64,000 bases of DNA from Desulfuromonadaceae bacterium (GTDB taxonomy: Bacteria > Desulfobacterota > Desulfuromonadia > Geobacterales > Pseudopelobacteraceae), in contig JAQTZV010000005.1 of NCBI GenBank assembly GCA_028687585.1, positions 124,001 through 188,000 on the forward strand, in the 5' to 3' direction. The position numbers and the translations under genes are program-made. Below are positions 59,663-64,000 of this stretch, piece after piece. The stretch's first letter is position 1, and each line of letters opens with the position of its first letter. The notes under the pieces are model-generated. The model searched no databases. It worked only from the letters and a program-made list of their open reading frames with translations, and had not been told where the DNA came from.

Positions 59663-62600
59663 TTATACCTTCTCTTTCTTCATGCCGAATTTCAAATAAA
59701 GCGACGGCAGTACCACCATGTTTAGTATTGTCGAACTGAGCAGCCCACCTAGAATGACAATGGCCAGTGGTGAAAGTATTTCATTCCCCGGCTTGTCGGC
59801 AGCAATAGCGAACGGAACCAAGGCCAGTCCTGCTGCCAGCGCCGTCATGATGACGGGCCTGAGCCGTTCCATCGAGCCCTGCATTACGGCCTCCTGCAAG
59901 GTTTTCCCCTCCTGTTCCATCAGGTGCTTGTAGTGAGAGATAAGCAGAATGCCGTTTCGTGTCGCAATGCCGAACAGGGTGATGAATCCCACCAGCGAGG
60001 CTACACTGATGACCTTGGAAGTAAAATATACGGCGATGATGCCACCGATGAAGGCAAGCGGCAGGTTGACCATGACCAGGAAAGCATCTCTGAAGCAGCG
60101 AAATTCAATATAGAGAATCAGAATGATAAAGAGCAACGAAACCAGACTCAATAGGCCGATTGTCTTGGATGCCTCGGCCTCACTCTCGAACTGCCCGCCA
60201 TATTCAACGTAATATCCCTCCGGGAGCTTGACCTTCTGCTCTATGCGGGTGCGGACATCGTCAAAAACACTGCGCAGATCACGACCGGTCACGTTTGCCT
60301 GAACGACGATCTTGCGCTGGGCATTTTCCCTGGTAATGGTATTCGGCCCCTTGGCGGAAACGACCCGAGCCACGGCGGAAAGCGGAATCTTGACCCCGGT
60401 CGGGGTATCAATCATGACGTTTTCGATGGCGCCGGTACTGTTGCGGGCGGAATCGGGAAACTTCACCACGACATCGAATCCTCGGTCTCCTTCCAGTGTA
60501 CGGGTTACGGCCATACCGGCGGTGGCTGCCTCCATCGCCTCCGCCACACCCGACATGGTGAGATTGTAACGAGCCATCTGTGTCCGGTCGGGTACGATCC
60601 GGACCTGAGGAATATCCTTCTGCTGTTCCACTGAAAGGTCAGCCAAGCCGGGGACATCGGCTATGGCGCCCCTGATCTCTTCCGCCGAACTCCGCAGCCT
60701 GAAAAGCTCCGGACCGTAGACCTTGATGGCAATATTGGCCATGGTGCCGGAGAGCATATGGTCGATGCGGTGACCGATCGGCTGACCAAAGGTAATGGTC
60801 GCCGGCATGCCGGACATTGATTTACGCAGTTCTGCCATGACCTCACCAAGCTTGCGTTCTTTCATCTCCAGCTTGGCTTCGATTTCCGTCATGCTTGCTG
60901 CTTTACCGTGCTCATCCATGTCTCCCCGCCCGGTCCGGCGGGCAGTCTTCTTTACGTTCGGGTGAGCCAACAGCTTTTTTTCCACCTCTAAGGCAATAGC
61001 AGCCGACTGCTCCAGCGAGGTTCCCGCCGAGGTGACGACAACTACCGTCAGCGCCCCTTCATTGAAAGGTGGAAGAAAAGAACGACCAGTCATGGAGAGC
61101 GGAATCATGGCCAGGGCAAAGGCCACGACTGATCCCGCGATCACCAGTTTCGGCCGTGTGACCGCCAGGTTGAGCATGGGGCGATAAAGTCGTTTCAACC
61201 AGCGGACGACGAGACTTTCCTCCTCCCGCTCCAGGCACTTGGCCCGTGGCAACAGGTATGAACAGAGGGCCGGAGTGACGGTCAAGGCAACAATCAGCGA
61301 TGCGCCGATGGAGACCATGTAGGAAATGCCAAGTGGTCGCAGCAAGCGCCCCTCAACCCCGGAGAGAAAAAAGAGCGGCATGAATACCATGAGAATGATC
61401 ATGGTGGCATTGACAACGGAAGCGCGGATCTCTTTCGAGGCGTCGAAGATCACCTTGCGCGCCGGGGAGCGCAGGTGTTCCGGTTTCATCCGGTTTTCCC
61501 GCAGCCGCCGGAAGGCATTCTCCACATCGATGATGGCGTCGTCGACAATGACCCCGATGGCGATGGCCATCCCCCCCAGGGTCATGGTGTTGATGGATAT
61601 GTCGAACATCTTGAGTGCAAAGATAGCAAACAGCAGCGAAAGCGGGATGGCGGTAATAGAAATGAGGGTGGTCCGCATATTGCCCAGGAAAAGGAAGAGG
61701 ATGGCAATAACCAGCAGCGACCCTTCTGTCAGTACCGTTTTGATGTTGTCGATGGCCCGCTCGATGAAATCCGACTGCCGAAAGATATCGGTCTCCAGTT
61801 TCATGCCGGCCGGAAGACTCTTCTGCAGTTCCGCGAGCTTTCCTTCCAGTCGCTTGGTCAACTCAAGGGTGTTTGCGCTGGGGTGTTTCTGGATCGAGAT
61901 CACCACCCCTGGCTTGCCGTTGGCTGAAGCGTCGCCATATCTGAAGGCCGGGCCGATGACGACCCGTGCCACATCTCGCACCAGGACCGGCACTCCCGCC
62001 CTGGCGGCCACCACAACCTGCTCCAGATCGGCCGGGGTGCGGACTCTGCCCACGCCCCGGATCAAGTACTCCTGGCCGTTTTTCTTCATAACCCCGGCGG
62101 CAAAATTCTCATTTGCTCCCTTTAGAGCGGTAATGACTTCACCCACTGTGACCCCGAAAGCTTGCAGGCGTTGTGGATCGAGTTCCACCTGGTACTGGCG
62201 AGTGTCACCGCCAATGTTGGAGACCTGAGAAACTCCCGATACTGCCAGGAGCCGTTTACGCACTACGAAGTCGGCGGTTTCCTTCAATTCCATGGTGGTA
62301 TGTTTGTCACTGATCAAGGCAACATGCATGATCTCCCCCATGATCGAGGAGATCGGCGCCAGTTGTGGAACCGCATCAACCGGCAGAACGCCGGCCAAGG
62401 CTTGCAGCTTTTCGTTGACCACCTGGCGGGCCTTGTAGATATCAGTTCCCCAGGTGAACTCGACCCAGACTGTGGAGAGACCGGCTACCGTGTAGGAACG
62501 GACCCGGCGTACACCGCTTGAGCCGGTAACTGCAGTTTCAATCGGATAGGTGACGACCGTCTCCACCTCCTCCGTGGCCATGCCATGCGCCTCGGTGATG

Positions 62601-62746
62601 ATGGTAACCGTCGGAGCGGTCAGATCCGGCAGTACATCCACCGGCATCTTCATTGTTATATAGGTTCCGACCACCAGAACCAGCAGTGACGCCACAACGA
62701 CGATCAGCCGGTTTTCCAGGGCCAGACGGATTATTTTATCGAGCAT
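59663..62746 (-). CDS. RND heavy-metal efflux pump, CusA-like (system 2)
   Basis: 1027 residues, twelve helices. The helix-4 motif GGMAIAIGVIVDDAIIDVEN differs from that of the first pump and from CzcA, and has the AIG..D form that is closer to CusA-type (Cu/Ag) or uncharacterised HME groups. It has the usual loops and a final basic GMKKEKV. AAGGAG precedes the ATG. The adaptor gene is 9 bp upstream on the same strand. No channel gene is seen for this system within the window; it may lie past 64000 or be shared. Confidence 0.92.
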   Translation of the reverse strand: MLDKIIRLALENRLIVVVASLLVLVVGTYITMKMPVDVLPDLTAPTVTIITEAHGMATEEVETVVTYPIETAVTGSSGVRRVRSYTVAGLSTVWVEFTWGTDIYKARQVVNEKLQALAGVLPVDAVPQLAPISSIMGEIMHVALISDKHTTMELKETADFVVRKRLLAVSGVSQVSNIGGDTRQYQVELDPQRLQAFGVTVGEVITALKGANENFAAGVMKKNGQEYLIRGVGRVRTPADLEQVVVAARAGVPVLVRDVARVVIGPAFRYGDASANGKPGVVISIQKHPSANTLELTKRLEGKLAELQKSLPAGMKLETDIFRQSDFIERAIDNIKTVLTEGSLLVIAILFLFLGNMRTTLISITAIPLSLLFAIFALKMFDISINTMTLGGMAIAIGVIVDDAIIDVENAFRRLRENRMKPEHLRSPARKVIFDASKEIRASVVNATMIILMVFMPLFFLSGVEGRLLRPLGISYMVSIGASLIVALTVTPALCSYLLPRAKCLEREEESLVVRWLKRLYRPMLNLAVTRPKLVIAGSVVAFALAMIPLSMTGRSFLPPFNEGALTVVVVTSAGTSLEQSAAIALEVEKKLLAHPNVKKTARRTGRGDMDEHGKAASMTEIEAKLEMKERKLGEVMAELRKSMSGMPATITFGQPIGHRIDHMLSGTMANIAIKVYGPELFRLRSSAEEIRGAIADVPGLADLSVEQQKDIPQVRIVPDRTQMARYNLTMSGVAEAMEAATAGMAVTRTLEGDRGFDVVVKFPDSARNSTGAIENVMIDTPTGVKIPLSAVARVVSAKGPNTITRENAQRKIVVQANVTGRDLRSVFDDVRTRIEQKVKLPEGYYVEYGGQFESEAEASKTIGLLSLVSLLFIILILYIEFRCFRDAFLVMVNLPLAFIGGIIAVYFTSKVISVASLVGFITLFGIATRNGILLISHYKHLMEQEGKTLQEAVMQGSMERLRPVIMTALAAGLALVPFAIAADKPGNEILSPLAIVILGGLLSSTILNMVVLPSLYLKFGMKKEKV

Positions 62747-62755
62747 GATATCTCC

Positions 62756-64000
62756 TTAGTGGCCGTGGCCCTGGTCAGCGCCGCCCTTGGCAGCTGACTC
62801 AGCCTGTTTGACGTAATAGGCGCCGCGGGTTGCTATCCGCTCATCACCCTTGAGACCACCGGAGATCTGGACAAAACCGCCATCCTCGACACCGATCTTC
62901 ACCTCCTGCCGGTCAAACGCCTCTCCCGATGACTGGATAAAGACGAACGAGCGCCCCTCATCTTCGATCAGTGCGTCCTTGGGCAGAGCCAGTGCTCCGG
63001 CAACCGAACCGGTTCGGATTGCAACATTGGCGAACAGTCCAACCTTGAGGCGACCGGATTGATTGGGAACTTCAAACAGGACCGGCAGCGTTCTGGTTTG
63101 GGGGTCAAGCATGTCGCCGACCGACACCAACCGCGTCGGTTTGAATTCGTCAGTCAGACCGGCAACAGTAAAAGTTGCATTGAGCGATTTGCCGGTAGAG
63201 CCGATTTCATTGGCGGGAATATTGGCCTTGAGCCAGAGGGTACCAGTATTGACGATCCGCAGGATCGGTTGTCCAGCCTCCACTCCTTTGCCGGCGCCGG
63301 CAGTCACTTCCACCACCGTGCCGCTTATCGGTGCCCGCACCGCAATCTTGCCGCTACCTTCACCCTTGACACTCCCCATCGCCTTTTCCAGTGGGTCAAG
63401 AGCCGACCTAGCACTGGAAAGTGACAGCTCCGCCTCCTCGACTCGCTTTAGCGGTGCTATTTTTGCTTCATGTAGTCGCTTTGCCCGGTCATACTCTTTT
63501 TGCGCTAGGGCAACCCGGTTTTTTGCTTCAGCAAAGGCCGCTCCCAACTGGCCGATCCCACCGTCCGGTCTGACCGGCGGATCAATCAGGGCTACGACTT
63601 CACCTTTTGCCACCTTCTTGCCGATGAACGGCAGTTGCCTGGTCGTCGAAATAATCCCGGAAAGCGGTGCGGCAACCGTTGCCTCGGCGTTCGACACCGG
63701 CACCAGCTCCCCCGTGGCGTTTACAAAACTGCCCAGGTCTTTCTTTACCGGTTGGGTCACCATGAAATCAACGACCCACTGTTGTTCCTTCAGATAGGCA
63801 ATCGCCCCACCTTTGGCAGCTTGTCCGGCAGTTGGCTTCTCACCCTTGTTCATTACCAGCACTTCGGAAACCGAAATTTTGTCACCAAATCCATTGCCAT
63901 CGGTTATCAGTTCCAGTGAATATTTTCCTGGTTTGCCAAGGGTAGCCTCGACCTTGTAGATTCCCTTCCGGGTAGGAGCAGGCAGGGTGAATGTTTCAGG
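62756..64000 (-). CDS. RND periplasmic adaptor with N-terminal extra domain (system 2, 5' end outside)
   Basis: The frame is open to the window edge. From 63862 to 62756 it codes for a normal adaptor (368 residues: barrel-sandwich, hairpin, membrane-proximal parts; end GGADQGHGH). Before it, 46 more in-frame codons (TRKGIYKVEATLGKPGKYSL at first) form a beta-rich segment like the YtkA/FixH-type domain, so the protein probably has an additional N-terminal metal-related domain. It works with the RND pump encoded next. The start is outside the window; the GTG at 63862 is not favoured. Confidence 0.88.
   Translation of the reverse strand, partial: PETFTLPAPTRKGIYKVEATLGKPGKYSLELITDGNGFGDKISVSEVLVMNKGEKPTAGQAAKGGAIAYLKEQQWVVDFMVTQPVKKDLGSFVNATGELVPVSNAEATVAAPLSGIISTTRQLPFIGKKVAKGEVVALIDPPVRPDGGIGQLGAAFAEAKNRVALAQKEYDRAKRLHEAKIAPLKRVEEAELSLSSARSALDPLEKAMGSVKGEGSGKIAVRAPISGTVVEVTAGAGKGVEAGQPILRIVNTGTLWLKANIPANEIGSTGKSLNATFTVAGLTDEFKPTRLVSVGDMLDPQTRTLPVLFEVPNQSGRLKVGLFANVAIRTGSVAGALALPKDALIEDEGRSFVFIQSSGEAFDRQEVKIGVEDGGFVQISGGLKGDERIATRGAYYVKQAESAAKGGADQGHGH

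Noticed and set aside
61326..62228. 300-codon plus-strand frame inside the RND pump gene
   Set aside because: Ser/Arg-rich translation of the antisense strand of a well-conserved RND gene.
1..64000. CRISPR arrays, tRNA and rRNA genes
   Set aside because: No regularly spaced repeats, and no cloverleaf or rRNA-like stretch was recognised by reading. A dedicated scan could still find a tRNA I missed.

Overview
The window looks like chromosomal DNA of a Geobacter-type bacterium (Desulfuromonadota/Geobacterales). The evidence is family content only: a feoB operon with a DUF3793 gene, ResB/ResC cytochrome c biogenesis, DcaP-like and OprP-like porins, DUF302 proteins, PII-like genes beside an RND pump, a B12-binding radical SAM protein and sigma-54/NtrC-type signalling. 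No rRNA, tRNA or CRISPR array was seen. The theme is envelope defence and metal handling, with signs of gene traffic: one complete insertion sequence, part of a conjugation operon, and several gene relics.

Layout. 1-6.5 kb: end of a radical SAM/SPASM gene, a B12-binding radical SAM enzyme, a TMTC-like membrane protein with TPRs, and a two-component pair (NtrC-type regulator and membrane histidine kinase). 6.5-8.6 kb: a 1553-bp IS with 11-bp target duplications that splits a small secreted-protein gene. 8.7-10.7 kb: M23 peptidase, cysK and a decayed flgC. 10.7-14.2 kb: a probable operon of a small membrane protein, a membrane-anchored HMA protein, a DUF2318 protein, a MacB/FtsX-type ABC transporter and a receiver protein that lacks its phospho-acceptor Asp. 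14.5-18.2 kb: transglutaminase-like protein, HD-GYP protein, and a run of small exported proteins, one of them YHS. 18.3-25.1 kb: a plus-strand conjugation segment (SLT lysozyme, NusA-like protein, TraD-like ATPase, HD protein, TraF, TraH). 25.2-30.5 kb: outer-membrane protein, feo operon, and the 3' stump of a P1B ATPase. 30.5-34.6 kb: two porins and a lipoprotein. 34.7-47.7 kb: metal-stress genes with repeated families (coiled-coil periplasmic proteins, Cys-rich small proteins, DUF302, transglutaminase), an ArsR operon, a Zn/Cd/Pb P1B ATPase, a thioredoxin-DsbD fusion and YnfA. 47.9-50.1 kb: ResC and ResB. 50.2-59.5 kb: a long minus-strand run, led by a Cys-rich protein, holding OMF, adaptor, RND pump, two PII-like proteins and several exported proteins. 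59.6-64 kb: a second RND pump and its adaptor, which runs off the window.

How they may work together (inference). The P1B ATPase would move metal from cytoplasm to periplasm. Two RND systems would expel it across the outer membrane. Small coiled-coil, Cys-rich and DUF302 proteins would act in the envelope. ArsR- and NtrC-type regulators, plus PII-like proteins, would tune the response. The most unusual items are a divergent NusA-like protein inside the conjugation operon, two copies of a [Cys-rich small protein + coiled-coil periplasmic protein] cassette, and a membrane sensor domain shared by the histidine kinase and the HD-GYP protein.
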